NCBI GenBank assembly: GCA_002863155.1
Contig: PKED01000214.1
Span: 1-48,529 of the forward strand
From: Sphingomonadaceae bacterium
GTDB lineage: Bacteria > Pseudomonadota > Alphaproteobacteria > Sphingomonadales > Sphingomonadaceae
Direction: 5' to 3'
DNA length: 48,529 nt
Shown here one piece after another: positions 18,060 to 27,205 of the stretch. A model generated the notes under the pieces. The model made no database searches, was not told the DNA's origin, and saw only the letters and a program-made list of their open reading frames with translations. Numbering within the stretch: position 1 is the first letter of the stretch; each line of letters begins with the position of its first letter. Made by a program: the position numbers and the translations under genes.

Positions 18060-19879
18060 AGCCGGGTGAGCGCCTCGACCGCGATCATCCGCGCCTCGCC
18101 GTCGAGCCCGACGCGGTGCATGGCGGCGACAATTCGGTAAAGCGCCTCGGGCGAAATGCCGTGCCAATTCGCCGTCTGCGTGCCGATTGCGGCAAGGACG
18201 ATGACCGTCGCCGCTTCGTCGCGCGCCGCCGCCCGATCGATCGCGCGGGTCCAGCTATTGTCGAGCCCCAGATCGACCTGCAAGTCGCCGGCGAGCGTCG
18301 CCATCGTGCCGGGGTCGATCTGCCCGAGCCCGGCAAGTGCTGCGAAAAACATCTGCCGCTTGGTCGCCGCATCGCCGCTGGTGCCGCCGCGATAAGCGCG
18401 AACGTCGCTGCGGCTGAACCGCGCGCCACTGCGGTCATCCGCCAGTGCCAGCATCGCCCACCCCTCGCTGCCCCGCGCCGCCGCGCCGCGCCACCGCTGG
18501 GCACGGTGGCCGAGACCGGCAGACAACATCGAGGCGATCAGCCGGTCCGTATCCGCATCGATCGCGGGCGGCAGCGCGGCCGCAGCCTGCGCCGTCAGGA
18601 TCAGGCGGGCATATTGCCCCCGGCCCGCCTTGGGCGCGTCCCACAACTGACGCATGGCATTCAGGCGCGCAGCCCGCTCCGCTTCGCTATAGGCCAGCCG
18701 TAGGTCGCGCGCGGCACCGGCCAGGGTCGAACTGCCGTCCTCGCCTTCGTCGATCTCGCCGAACAGGTCGATCAGCGCGGTGCTCGATAATACGCCCTGC
18801 GCGGCGGCGAGCTCGGCGGCGGGCGCGCGGGTGAGCGCGTCGAGGCCTGGTGCCTGCGCGCGCCAGAATTGCACCCGGGGAGAAACGGTTGCGAACAATT
18901 CCTCCGGAATAGGCGTCGCGCTCGCCATCGCGAGGCCGTAACGCCAGGCCGTCAACTGGCTTTCGCCGCCCCATTCGATCGTGACCGCGCGGCGCTTGTC
19001 GCCAATGCCGACAACCTTTTCCGCCAATGACAAGTCGATGCCGCGCGCCACCCCCTGGCGACGGGCCGCCGTGATTTGTGGTCCACCCTGGCCTGCGACC
19101 CCCGACAGGCCGGCGCACATCGCGTTGATAAGCGTCCAGGCCCGGTCATGCGGCTGCGACAGAGCCTGATCGACCAAAGGGCATGCCAGCGCTGGATCGC
19201 CCGTCGCCAAGGCGGCCTGCAAGGCGGCCTCGCGCAGCTTGGGCGTGAACTTGTCGGTATCGACCGCCTGAACCAGTGCGCGCGCGACCTGCGCCTCGCC
19301 CATGCGGATGAGGAGCCAGGCCCGTTCCGCGGCAAAATCGGCGCCGTTCACGCCCGCAGGGGTATCGAGCTGCGAGGCAAGCACGCGCCGCAGGGCGATC
19401 GACAGCCAACGCGACGGCAGCGGCGCGTCGATACGCGCCATCAACACTTCGAGGAAACGCCCATCGCTCTCGCCAAAGCCATTGGCAGGGAGTCCACCTT
19501 CAGCCGCCGAGACGATCCCGACCCGGGCGAGCGATCGCCGCGCATAGGCAGGCAGCTCATAGGCGGCCAGCGCAGCAGGGTCCGCCGGCGACGGGGTACC
19601 GGCTTCTTCGTCGGCGACCGTGTTGCCACTCAAATCGCCATCATCCAGCACGCCGGGCACAGCTTCAGGCGGTTGCGCGGGGGCAGGCCCCTCGGGCTGC
19701 ACACGCGGTGACGGCCGATCGGCTGGCGGTGATGGTGGCTGGGTTTCGTTGAAACCGGGCGGCAGGATCGATTCCGGCCGATCCTGTGCAAGCCCCGCTC
19801 CGGCGATCAGCGCCAGCGCGACCCCGCCGAGCGCCGCCTTATTGTTGAAGCGACGCAAGCGGCACGACCTTTTCGACAC
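18056..19879 (-). CDS. Exported protein of unknown function upstream of xerD
   Basis: A 607-residue protein I cannot assign to a named family. A basic, hydrophobic N-terminus (residues 1-31, ending GLAQ) looks like a signal peptide, followed by a Pro-rich linker to about residue 75. The rest is predicted mostly alpha-helical and rich in Ala and Leu, with LARVGIVSAAEGGLPANGFG near the start of the folded part; helical repeats are possible. The start is GTG 19879 or TTG 19858, both inside the 3' end of the small upstream gene. Its stop overlaps the xerD start, which suggests translational coupling. Confidence 0.78.
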   Translation of the reverse strand: MSKRSCRLRRFNNKAALGGVALALIAGAGLAQDRPESILPPGFNETQPPSPPADRPSPRVQPEGPAPAQPPEAVPGVLDDGDLSGNTVADEEAGTPSPADPAALAAYELPAYARRSLARVGIVSAAEGGLPANGFGESDGRFLEVLMARIDAPLPSRWLSIALRRVLASQLDTPAGVNGADFAAERAWLLIRMGEAQVARALVQAVDTDKFTPKLREAALQAALATGDPALACPLVDQALSQPHDRAWTLINAMCAGLSGVAGQGGPQITAARRQGVARGIDLSLAEKVVGIGDKRRAVTIEWGGESQLTAWRYGLAMASATPIPEELFATVSPRVQFWRAQAPGLDALTRAPAAELAAAQGVLSSTALIDLFGEIDEGEDGSSTLAGAARDLRLAYSEAERAARLNAMRQLWDAPKAGRGQYARLILTAQAAAALPPAIDADTDRLIASMLSAGLGHRAQRWRGAAARGSEGWAMLALADDRSGARFSRSDVRAYRGGTSGDAATKRQMFFAALAGLGQIDPGTMATLAGDLQVDLGLDNSWTRAIDRAAARDEAATVIVLAAIGTQTANWHGISPEALYRIVAAMHRVGLDGEARMIAVEALTRL

Positions 19880-19976
19880 GCGTCTGGGGCCGTTCGCTGT
19901 TGCGACCGGCGAGCACGAACATCCCCGCTCCGATCAGCAGGACGACGACAGCGAAAACGATGAGCAGGCGAGACAT
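19839..19976 (-). CDS. Small single-span membrane protein overlapping the 607-residue gene
   Basis: A 45-residue ORF starting MSRLLIVFAVVVLLIGAGMF, a clear single membrane span, followed by a polar tail rich in Arg, Glu and Val. Its last 41 bases overlap the start of the long exported-protein gene in another frame, so translation of the two is probably coupled. It is the first gene of the unit that continues to xerD. The function is unknown. The start lies 72 bases from the divergent aroK. Confidence 0.65.
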   Translation of the reverse strand: MSRLLIVFAVVVLLIGAGMFVLAGRNSERPQTRVEKVVPLASLQQ

Positions 19977-20048
19977 GACGGGTACCTGAGGTTTGAGGAG
20001 TGCTGGCCTTTTGCCGAGCGACGACGACGCTGTATAGCCCCTGTCATA

Positions 20049-20588
20049 ATGTCGGAAAATGGCGGGCAGCATATTCAGTGGCAAGGCAGGCCGATCGTGC
20101 TCATCGGGCTGATGGGCGCGGGCAAGTCGACCGTGGGGCGACGGCTCGCCAACCGGCTGCGGCTGCCCTTTGTCGATGCCGATGTCGAGATCGAAGCTGC
20201 GGCGGGCATGACGATCACCGAAATCTTCGACCGATTCGGCGAGTCCTATTTTCGCGATGGCGAGCGGCGGGTGATCGCCAGGCTGATCGACGGAACGCCT
20301 AAAGTCATCGCGACCGGCGGCGGCGCATTCATCAATCAGGAGACCCGGTCGCTGATTCTCGAAGAGGCGATCGCGGTCTGGCTGGACGCGAATCCCGATG
20401 TGCTGGCCGAACGGGTCAAGCGCCGTGACACTCGCCCGCTGCTGCGCGGTCGGGATGCCGGGCAGGTGCTGCGGGATCTGGCCGCGGTGCGCAATCCGAT
20501 CTACGCGATGGCGCCGATCCGCGTGTCGAGCCATCAGGCCCCGCACGAAGCGACCGTCCGCGCAATCCTGGAGGCCATTCGCCCATGA
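20049..20588 (+). CDS. aroK: Shikimate kinase
   Basis: AroK phosphorylates shikimate to shikimate-3-phosphate in aromatic amino acid synthesis. The 179-residue protein has the P-loop GLMGAGKST (about 20-28), the shikimate-binding DADVEIE with the two acidic residues, FDRFGESYFRDGE with the conserved Arg, and ATGGGAF. RDTRPLLRG is the lid. ATG 20049 gives normal family length, although no good ribosome site is visible. Its stop overlaps the aroB ATG (ATGA), so aroK, aroB and the DUF2256 gene form one unit. Confidence 0.95.
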   Translation: MSENGGQHIQWQGRPIVLIGLMGAGKSTVGRRLANRLRLPFVDADVEIEAAAGMTITEIFDRFGESYFRDGERRVIARLIDGTPKVIATGGGAFINQETRSLILEEAIAVWLDANPDVLAERVKRRDTRPLLRGRDAGQVLRDLAAVRNPIYAMAPIRVSSHQAPHEATVRAILEAIRP

Positions 20589-21685
20589 GCGAAATCATCG
20601 TCGAGCTTGGTTCGCGGCGCTATCCCGTGATGATCGAGCATGGATTGCTCGACCGCGCAGGCGCCCTGCTCGCGCCGCTTTCGCGCGGGCGCCCGATGGC
20701 GATCGTCGCCGATGCGCGCGTCGCGCCGCACTGCGATGTGCTCCGCGCTTCGATGTCAGCGGCCGGGATTGCGACCGAGGTCATCAACCTGCCATCGGGA
20801 GAGACGACCAAGAGCTGGGCAATGCTCGAAGAGTTGACCGAGGGGCTGCTCGATTTCGGCGTGGAGCGCGGCGATCATGTCATCGCGCTGGGCGGCGGCG
20901 TGGTCGGCGACCTGGTCGGATTCGTCTGCTCGATCCTGAAGCGCGGCTGCGGGTTCGTTCAGGTGCCGACGACCTTGCTCGCCCAGGTCGACTCGTCCGT
21001 CGGCGGCAAGACCGCGATCAACGCGCGGGCAGGCAAGAATCTTGTCGGTGCCTTTCATCAGCCTGCCCTGGTGCTGATCGATCCGGCAACGCTGGACACT
21101 CTCCCCCCCCGAGAGTTGAGAGCGGGATACGCCGAAGTCGTCAAATACGGGTTGATCAACGACCCCGACTTCTTTGCATGGTGCGAAGCGAACGGCGCCG
21201 CCCTGATCGACGGCGATGCCGATGCGCGCTCGCATGCGATCCGCCATTCGGTTGTCGCCAAAGCGCGCATCGTGGCAGCCGACGAGCGCGAAACCACCGG
21301 CATCCGCGCGCTGCTCAATCTGGGCCATACCTTCGGCCATGCCCTTGAGGCGGAAACGGGATTTTCCGACCGGCTGCTGCATGGCGAAGGCGTCGCCGCC
21401 GGCATGGCACTGGCTTTCGCTTATTCGGCCAGAACGGGACTTTGCAGCAGCGACGAGGCGCACCGGGTCGCTGCACATCTGCGTGGCATCGGCCTGCCCG
21501 ACGGGCTTGCCGGTGCCGGGATAACCGCTTCGGGCGCGCGCCTTGTCGACCATATGCGCCATGACAAGAAGATGGACGGCGGCACCCTGCCCTTCCTGCT
21601 CGCGCGCGGGATCGGCCAGACCTTTCTCGACCGCTCGGTCGATCTTGCCGATGTCGCCGCTTTCCTCGACCAACAACCGCGCTGA
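20585..21685 (+). CDS. aroB: 3-dehydroquinate synthase
   Basis: AroB cyclises DAHP to 3-dehydroquinate, the second step of the shikimate pathway, using NAD and a divalent metal. The 366-residue protein has the NAD-binding [44 protein letters not shown] and metal-binding [22 protein letters not shown] and [10 protein letters not shown]. All landmarks of the family are present at the usual spacing. It overlaps aroK by four bases and the DUF2256 gene by one base (TGATG). Confidence 0.97.
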   Translation: MSEIIVELGSRRYPVMIEHGLLDRAGALLAPLSRGRPMAIVADARVAPHCDVLRASMSAAGIATEVINLPSGETTKSWAMLEELTEGLLDFGVERGDHVIALGGGVVGDLVGFVCSILKRGCGFVQVPTTLLAQVDSSVGGKTAINARAGKNLVGAFHQPALVLIDPATLDTLPPRELRAGYAEVVKYGLINDPDFFAWCEANGAALIDGDADARSHAIRHSVVAKARIVAADERETTGIRALLNLGHTFGHALEAETGFSDRLLHGEGVAAGMALAFAYSARTGLCSSDEAHRVAAHLRGIGLPDGLAGAGITASGARLVDHMRHDKKMDGGTLPFLLARGIGQTFLDRSVDLADVAAFLDQQPR

Positions 21686-21828
21686 TGCCCAACGGGACCG
21701 CAAAGCGCGACTTGCCCAGCAAGATGTGCCCGGTGTGCCAGCGGCCTTTTGCGTGGCGCAAGAAATGGGCGCGTGACTGGGAGAATGTGGTCTATTGCTC
21801 CGACCGGTGTCGCGCGACCGGTCGCTAG
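21685..21828 (+). CDS. DUF2256 small zinc-ribbon-like protein
   Basis: A 47-residue protein whose core is [20 protein letters not shown] followed by VVYCSDRCR. The two CxxC-like pairs (CPVC and CSDRC) suggest one zinc site. This matches the short DUF2256 family, whose role is unknown. The ATG overlaps the aroB stop by one base. Its TAG stop falls in a CTAG shared with the convergent DUF423 gene. Confidence 0.82.
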   Translation: MPNGTAKRDLPSKMCPVCQRPFAWRKKWARDWENVVYCSDRCRATGR

Positions 21829-22157
21829 CCGCGCGCGCCGTTCCAGGCGAGCCAGAGCCAGCCCGCGATCATCAGTGCACCGCCGAGCGGCGTCACCGCC
21901 CCGAGCCATTTCGGTAAACCCATGGCCATCAGATATAGCGTGCCCGCAAAGACCGCGCCGCCCGCAACGAACAGCCAGCCCACACCACGCATGCCCATTT
22001 GCGCGGCGATCAGGGCGGCAACCGCGTGCACGAGCTGATACTGACCGCCGGTCTTGAGCCACTCGGCCGCCTGGCCGTTCGCACCGTGCGCGCCAAATGC
22101 GCCTGCGCCCACCGCCAGCGCGCCCGACAGTCCGGCGGCGAGGATCAACGGGTTCAT
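21825..22157 (-). CDS. DUF423 membrane protein (YgdD type)
   Basis: A 110-residue inner-membrane protein with about four hydrophobic helices. It matches the DUF423/YgdD family: [17 protein letters not shown] at the start and [17 protein letters not shown] at the end are the conserved ends. The function is not established. The start overlaps the stop of the upstream antiporter gene by four bases, and it is the last gene of the radA-to-DUF423 run. Confidence 0.88.
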   Translation of the reverse strand: MNPLILAAGLSGALAVGAGAFGAHGANGQAAEWLKTGGQYQLVHAVAALIAAQMGMRGVGWLFVAGGAVFAGTLYLMAMGLPKWLGAVTPLGGALMIAGWLWLAWNGARG

Positions 22158-23923
22158 CCGGGTTCGCTCTCGGCGGCAATCGCCTCGGCGATCGACCGGT
22201 GGGTGAACATCTGCTCCGCCTCGGCATGCAGATCGCCCTGGTCGGCCTGGGCTCGCAGGCGCGAGGCGTCGCGGCGACGATATTCGTCCTCGGTCCTTGC
22301 GATCATTTCTGAATCCACACCCAGATTCGCCATTGCTTCCCGCGCCATCATGATTGCCGATTCGAACACTTCGCGGACTTTCCCCGCGACCGGCGCCCCG
22401 TCCATCTTGATCAGGCTGCGCCGATCATAAGCCCGAGCGAATATCGCCGCGTCGGGGAAGGCGGTGTGGACAGCTTCGAGAAACGCCCGATCGAGCTGAT
22501 CGCCATCGGTGCAGAAAGCGATCACCTGCGCCTCACTCGCGCCCGCCTGGCGGAGCAGATCCATCCGGGTGCCGTCGCCATAATAGACCTTCATGCCAAA
22601 ACTGCCGGCGGTCTCGATCATCTCGACGTCGCGGTCGATCAGCGTAACGCTGATCCGCTGCGCACTCAGCATCTGCGCAACCGTCTGTCCAAACCGGCCA
22701 TAGCCGATGACGAGCGCGCTCGCGCCGTCCGCGCGCGGCTCGTCCATGCCCGTCGCGGCGCGCTCGGGCGCGGTCCGCAACCCCTTGGTGAGCGCCATCA
22801 GGAATGGGGTGGTCGCCATCGACAGCGTGACGATCGCACCGAACAGGCTCGCCGCCTCGGGCGCGATCAGCAATGCGTTCTGGGCTTGTGCAAACAACAC
22901 GAAACCGAATTCGCCGCCCTGGCTCAGCAGCAACCCAAGGCCGAGCGCTTGCCGCCAGCCCATCCGGAACAGCAGCCCGATCGCGCTAATGATGGCGGTC
23001 TTGGTGACGATCAGCAACGCCGCCATGCCGATCACAAAACCGGGCCGCGCAGCAATCGCATCGAGATCGAGAAGCATCCCGACACTGAGGAAGAACAGCC
23101 CAAGCAGGATCGAGCGGAACGGATCGACATCGGCCTCAAGCTCGTGCCGGTAGGGGCTGTCGGCGAGCATCACCCCGGCGATGAAGGCACCAAGCGCGGT
23201 CGACAGCCCGAGCGTCTCCATGATCGCCGCGCTCGCGATCACGGTGAACAGCGCCGCGAAAATAAACATCTCGCGCTCGCCGAGATTGCCGATCAGCCGG
23301 AACATCGGGCGGAGCACGAACCGACCTGCCGCCACCAGCCCGGCAACCGCGAGCACGGTGTAGATCGCGAGCAGCCAGCCCGGCGTCGCGCCCGGCGGCG
23401 CCGGTGCCCGGCTGAGCGCGGCGATGATCGTGATCAGCGGCACGATCGACAGATCCTGGAACAGCAGGATCGAGAAGGCACGCTCGCCAAAGGGCGTTCG
23501 CAGTCGACCCGCCGATTGCAGCATCGGCAGCACCTGCGCCGTCGACGAGAGCGCCAGCGGCAAGGCGAGCGCAAGTGCTGCCGATACGGAGAAACTGGCG
23601 AACCACCAGATCACACCGGTCAGCGCGATCGCGCACAGGCCGACCTGCAACAGCCCGAGGCCGAAAATGTCGGCGCGCATCCGCCACAGGCGCGCGGGGC
23701 TGAGTTCGAGCCCGACGAGGAAAAGCAGCAGCGTGATACCGAGCTCGGCGATGCCCCGCTTCTGCTCGACGTCGCCGACCAGGCCCAGCACATGCGGCCC
23801 GACGACTGCCCCGGCGACGAGGAAGGCGAGTGTGGCGCCGAGCCCGAGCCGCCTGAACAGGAGGACGAAGACCAGCGCGAAGCCAAGCATCACCACGCCG
23901 TCGCGAAGCGCGGTTTCGGTCAT
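22154..23923 (-). CDS. KefB/KefC-type CPA2 cation:proton antiporter with RCK domain
   Basis: A 589-residue membrane protein. The N-terminal about 380 residues form the hydrophobic CPA2 exchanger domain, including LFLVGLELSP and LPLALSSTAQVLPML, and SVGMLLDLD in a later helix. A TrkA-N/RCK domain follows, with VIGYGRFGQTVAQ binding a nucleotide and KVYYGDGTRMDLLRQAGA. The family exports potassium in exchange for protons, often gated by glutathione adducts during electrophile stress. Whether this one is glutathione-gated cannot be said. It overlaps both neighbours by four bases. Confidence 0.9.
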   Translation of the reverse strand: MTETALRDGVVMLGFALVFVLLFRRLGLGATLAFLVAGAVVGPHVLGLVGDVEQKRGIAELGITLLLFLVGLELSPARLWRMRADIFGLGLLQVGLCAIALTGVIWWFASFSVSAALALALPLALSSTAQVLPMLQSAGRLRTPFGERAFSILLFQDLSIVPLITIIAALSRAPAPPGATPGWLLAIYTVLAVAGLVAAGRFVLRPMFRLIGNLGEREMFIFAALFTVIASAAIMETLGLSTALGAFIAGVMLADSPYRHELEADVDPFRSILLGLFFLSVGMLLDLDAIAARPGFVIGMAALLIVTKTAIISAIGLLFRMGWRQALGLGLLLSQGGEFGFVLFAQAQNALLIAPEAASLFGAIVTLSMATTPFLMALTKGLRTAPERAATGMDEPRADGASALVIGYGRFGQTVAQMLSAQRISVTLIDRDVEMIETAGSFGMKVYYGDGTRMDLLRQAGASEAQVIAFCTDGDQLDRAFLEAVHTAFPDAAIFARAYDRRSLIKMDGAPVAGKVREVFESAIMMAREAMANLGVDSEMIARTEDEYRRRDASRLRAQADQGDLHAEAEQMFTHRSIAEAIAAESEPG

Positions 23924-24363
23924 GCCGCCGCCCGATCGGCGCCGGTCGCGGCGGCAGCGGCCGCTTCCGCCACAGCCTCGAAGGCAAGGCGGATCGAGGC
24001 ATGGCGCGCACTATGCGGCAGGGCCGGCTCGAAGATCGCCAGTCCCGGCCAGTCGGGAACCGGCCCCGCCCCTGTAAGCCAATTCGTCAGCGCGTCGCGC
24101 GCCTCGGCCAGTTCGGCGGCGCTGCGGCCCACGGCATGGTCGGCCATCAGCGCCGCACTTGCCTGGCCGAGCGCGCAGGCCCTGACGAGCATGCCGATGT
24201 CGGAAATCCTGCCGTCCGCGTCGACATCGACGTCAACGGTTACGCGGCTGCCACAGACCGGCGAGCGCTTCTCGACGGTCGCGCGTGGCGCGGCGAGCCT
24301 TTCCGCTGCCGGTGCTTTCGCCGCCAGCCGCAGGATTTCCTTGTTATAGAGCGGCGCGCTCAT
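23920..24363 (-). CDS. IscU/SufU-like iron-sulfur scaffold protein, divergent
   Basis: A 147-residue protein of the NifU_N/IscU fold. Cys37 in SPVCGSRVTVDV and Cys63 in RACALGQASAALM match the first two cluster ligands. In the third region, LPHSARHASIRLAFEA, the position where IscU has a cysteine before the L-x-W/F motif is a serine. It may therefore be a degenerate scaffold or use other ligands. The C-terminus is Ala-rich. It overlaps cvpA and the antiporter gene by four bases each. No other suf or isc genes are in the window. Confidence 0.8.
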   Translation of the reverse strand: MSAPLYNKEILRLAAKAPAAERLAAPRATVEKRSPVCGSRVTVDVDVDADGRISDIGMLVRACALGQASAALMADHAVGRSAAELAEARDALTNWLTGAGPVPDWPGLAIFEPALPHSARHASIRLAFEAVAEAAAAAATGADRAAA

Positions 24364-24938
24364 CGGTTTCGATCGCTTTCAACGGGGGTGTCCACGGCGT
24401 CGGTATCATTGCCCCGATCGTCGTCGAACAGGGCACCCCCGCGGCGGCGCCGGTCCACGAAATCGGCTATTCCGGCGCTGGTTACCTTCAGCAACGGATA
24501 TGTTCGTGATTTGGTGATCCAGTCGGGCCGCTGCAATGGCCCGCCAAAGGCGGTGTCGATGACGAGCACGATCAGCAGGAAGACGAGGCTCGCAAACACC
24601 AGGCCCTTCAGCCCACCGAAGCCGACGCCGAGCCCTCGATCGACCGGGCCGAGGATCGACGTGCGCGTCCGCTTGCCGATCGCATTGGCGACCCAGCGGC
24701 CGCCAAGATAGGCACCGCCTGCGATCAGCACGAACGACAGCACGGTCGCGCCTCCCTGGGTCGCAATCCGCTGGGCCAGCAATTCGGTGAGCGGACCGTG
24801 CAGCACCCGGAGCGCGAAGACGATGAAGACCCACGCGACCAGCGCCAGCACTTCGGTCACGAAGCCCTTCCGCGCGCCCTGCACGGCACCGCCGATCACC
24901 AGCACGAGCACGATGATGTCGAGTGCCGTCAAACCCAT
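24360..24938 (-). CDS. cvpA: CvpA family membrane protein
   Basis: A 192-residue inner-membrane protein with about four helices. It opens GLTALDIIVLVLVIGGAVQG followed by ARKGFVTEVLALVAWV, the CvpA signature, and has LGPVDRGLGVGFGGLKG in the loop region. The C-terminal 40 residues are charged and cytoplasmic in prediction. CvpA is linked to colicin V production and to envelope stress in enterobacteria; the general role is unclear. It lies 38 bases after radA and overlaps the IscU-like gene by four bases. Confidence 0.9.
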   Translation of the reverse strand: MGLTALDIIVLVLVIGGAVQGARKGFVTEVLALVAWVFIVFALRVLHGPLTELLAQRIATQGGATVLSFVLIAGGAYLGGRWVANAIGKRTRTSILGPVDRGLGVGFGGLKGLVFASLVFLLIVLVIDTAFGGPLQRPDWITKSRTYPLLKVTSAGIADFVDRRRRGGALFDDDRGNDTDAVDTPVESDRNR

Positions 24939-24976
24939 GAAGCGCGCCCTGATACCTTACTGAACGGCGACAACCG

Positions 24977-26350
24977 CTAGCCACGCCCGAGCATATGGTC
25001 AACGAAACTGCCGAGCGAGCGGAAACCGGCCAGCGCCAGCGATGACTTCTCCGACGCCGAAGCGGCGGGCAGCAGCGCGCGCTCGAAACCGAGCTTTCCC
25101 GCTTCCTTCAGCCGGAGTGCGGCATGCGCGACGGGCCGAATCTCCCCCGACAGCGCGATTTCGCCAAAGGCGACCGCCCCCACCGGCACGGGTCGCTCGC
25201 TGAGCGCCGAGATGAGGGCCGCCGCGACCGCGAGGTCGGCCGCCGGGTCCTGCACCCGGTACCCGCCCGCGATGTTGAGATAGACCTCGCTCGACGAAAA
25301 ACTGAGGCCGCAGCGCGCCTCCAGCACCGCGAGGATCATCGCCAGCCGCCCGCTGTCCCAACCGACGACGGCGCGGCGCGGCGTCGCACCGCTCGCGAGC
25401 CGGACGACCAGCGCCTGAATCTCGACCAGAACCGGCCGTGTTCCCTCAAGCGCTGGAAAAACCGTCGTGCCGCTGACCCCCTCGTCACGCTGGGTTAGGA
25501 ACAAAGCGCTCGGGTTAGCGACCTCGTCGAGCCCAGCCTCGACCATCGCGAAAACGCCAATTTCATCCGTACCGCCGAACCGGTTCTTGATCGCGCGCAG
25601 GATCCGGTACTGGTGGCTGCGCTCGCCTTCGAAGCTCAGCACGGTATCGACCATATGTTCGAGCACGCGCGGGCCGGCGATGCTGCCGTCCTTGGTGACA
25701 TGGCCCACCAGCACCACCGCCGTGCCGCGTTCCTTGGCGAAGCGGATCAGCTCCTGCGCGGAGGCGCGCACCTGGCTGACGGTGCCGGGGGCGCCTTCGA
25801 TCAGGTCGCTGTGCATCGTCTGGATCGAATCGATCACCAGCAGGGCGGGCGGCGTCGCCTGCGACAGGGTGGTCAGGATATCGCGCACCGACGTGGCAGC
25901 GGCCAGCATCACCGGCGCTGCGCCCAGCCCCAGCCTCCGCGCGCGCAGTCGCACCTGATCGGCCGCCTCCTCACCCGAGACATAGGCGACCGAGTGCCCC
26001 GCCAGCGCCAGCTTCGCCGCGGCCTGGAGCAGCAACGTCGATTTGCCGATTCCCGGATCGCCGCCGATCAGCGTCGCCGATCCTTCGACGAAGCCACCGC
26101 CGAGCGCGCGATCGAGCTCGGCGATGCCGGTCGGCAACCGCTCGGGAAGCGCAATCTCGCTGTCGAGCCCGACCAGTTGCAGCGACCGGCCGCCGCCCTG
26201 CAGATTATGCTTGGCGGCGAACGGCGTCACCGCCCCGCCCGCTTCCTCGACAAGCGTATTCCACTCGGCGCAATCGGCGCATTGCCCCGCCCAGCGATGC
26301 GAGACCGACCCGCAGGATTGGCAGACATAGCGTTTCTGGGGTTTGGCCAT
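24977..26350 (-). CDS. radA: DNA repair protein RadA
   Basis: RadA is a RecA-like helicase that drives branch migration during recombination. The 457-residue protein has an N-terminal zinc finger (Cys10, 13, 24, 27), Walker A GGDPGIGKS (about 96-104), VIDSIQTMHSD as Walker B, the diagnostic KNRFG motif, and a C-terminal Lon-like domain with VGAVAFGEIALSGEIRPV. ATG 26350 is chosen just before the zinc finger; the frame extends 12 codons further. It heads the run to cvpA, the scaffold gene, the antiporter and DUF423. Confidence 0.96.
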   Translation of the reverse strand: MAKPQKRYVCQSCGSVSHRWAGQCADCAEWNTLVEEAGGAVTPFAAKHNLQGGGRSLQLVGLDSEIALPERLPTGIAELDRALGGGFVEGSATLIGGDPGIGKSTLLLQAAAKLALAGHSVAYVSGEEAADQVRLRARRLGLGAAPVMLAAATSVRDILTTLSQATPPALLVIDSIQTMHSDLIEGAPGTVSQVRASAQELIRFAKERGTAVVLVGHVTKDGSIAGPRVLEHMVDTVLSFEGERSHQYRILRAIKNRFGGTDEIGVFAMVEAGLDEVANPSALFLTQRDEGVSGTTVFPALEGTRPVLVEIQALVVRLASGATPRRAVVGWDSGRLAMILAVLEARCGLSFSSSEVYLNIAGGYRVQDPAADLAVAAALISALSERPVPVGAVAFGEIALSGEIRPVAHAALRLKEAGKLGFERALLPAASASEKSSLALAGFRSLGSFVDHMLGRG

Positions 26351-26401
26351 GGCCACCGATCTCGCAGGAACGCAAAGGGAACGCAAGCCCCGGCGGTGCG
26401 C

Positions 26402-27163
26402 TCAGTCGGGCAACGTCCAGACCACGGCTTGGATAAACCATCGGTCATCCGCACCCGGGGCGAAACGGGCACGCGTCGAGAGCAGCTTGACCGTCGCCTG
26501 ATCGAGCAGCTCGGATGCCGGGGGAGAAATCAGCGTTACGCTGCTCGGTGAGCCATCGGCCGCGATCTTGATCAGCACAACGACACGGCCGGTCGCCTCG
26601 CTGCGCAAAGCTTGCGGGGGATAATCCAGATAGGATATCCATTCGCGCATGACCTCGGCTGGCGGGGTCTCGGCATGCTTGGCAGGGTCGAGATTCAACG
26701 CCGCCAATGCCCCCTTCTCGCAATCAGCGATATCGTCGATCAGACCGGTCGGGCCGGGCAAGTTGGCGATCGACAGCGCGGGGTCTTCGACCTCCAGCGA
26801 GATGCGTTCGGCATGGCGCAAATGGTCTAGATCAGTCGGCGACATCGCCACGCTAAGGTCGACGCGATAACGCCGCCCGACATAAATCCGCTGTCCAGTC
26901 AGCGCAAACTTCGTGCCGTCGGCAAGCACGAGGACGCCCTTTGGACTTGAGGGATAGCGCGGCGGATCGTCGGGATAGGAGCCAGCAAATACCCCGATGC
27001 TGAAAAAAGTCACTGGCGCACCAAGCGCCCGGGCGACCGCCATGCCGGACAGCGTCGTATCGTCCTCCAGCTTATAGGTCGCCGCGCAGCTGCCGGGCGA
27101 CGCCTGCGCGATCCACGTCGCAGCAGGCGCCGCCTGCGCGAGCGCGATTGCGGCAATGATCAT
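26402..27163 (-). CDS. Periplasmic protein with C-terminal TonB domain
   Basis: A 253-residue protein with a short hydrophobic N-terminus (MIIAAIALAQAAPAATW) that may be a signal peptide. A middle region of about 130 residues is unassigned. The C-terminal about 75 residues, from DYPPQALRSEATGRV through LISPPASELLDQATVKLL to RARFAPG, are a TonB C-terminal domain. It lacks the usual Pro-rich spanning segment, so it is probably not a classical TonB but one of the TonB-C proteins common in sphingomonads. A strong AGGGAGG site precedes the ATG. It lies 51 bases before radA on the same strand. Confidence 0.78.
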   Translation of the reverse strand: MIIAAIALAQAAPAATWIAQASPGSCAATYKLEDDTTLSGMAVARALGAPVTFFSIGVFAGSYPDDPPRYPSSPKGVLVLADGTKFALTGQRIYVGRRYRVDLSVAMSPTDLDHLRHAERISLEVEDPALSIANLPGPTGLIDDIADCEKGALAALNLDPAKHAETPPAEVMREWISYLDYPPQALRSEATGRVVVLIKIAADGSPSSVTLISPPASELLDQATVKLLSTRARFAPGADDRWFIQAVVWTLPD

Positions 27164-27205
27164 TGCAACCTCCCTGAGGCGACAAAGGGATTAAGTTTCG
27201 ATAGT

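Noticed and set aside
19620..20048. 143-codon N-terminal extension of shikimate kinase
   Set aside because: It is antisense to the two unknown genes and lacks similarity to the kinase family; normal length results from ATG 20049.
22466..24349. 627-codon plus-strand frame opposite the antiporter and scaffold genes
   Set aside because: It spans two real minus-strand genes and is rich in Arg, Glu and Gln without family features; a composition shadow.
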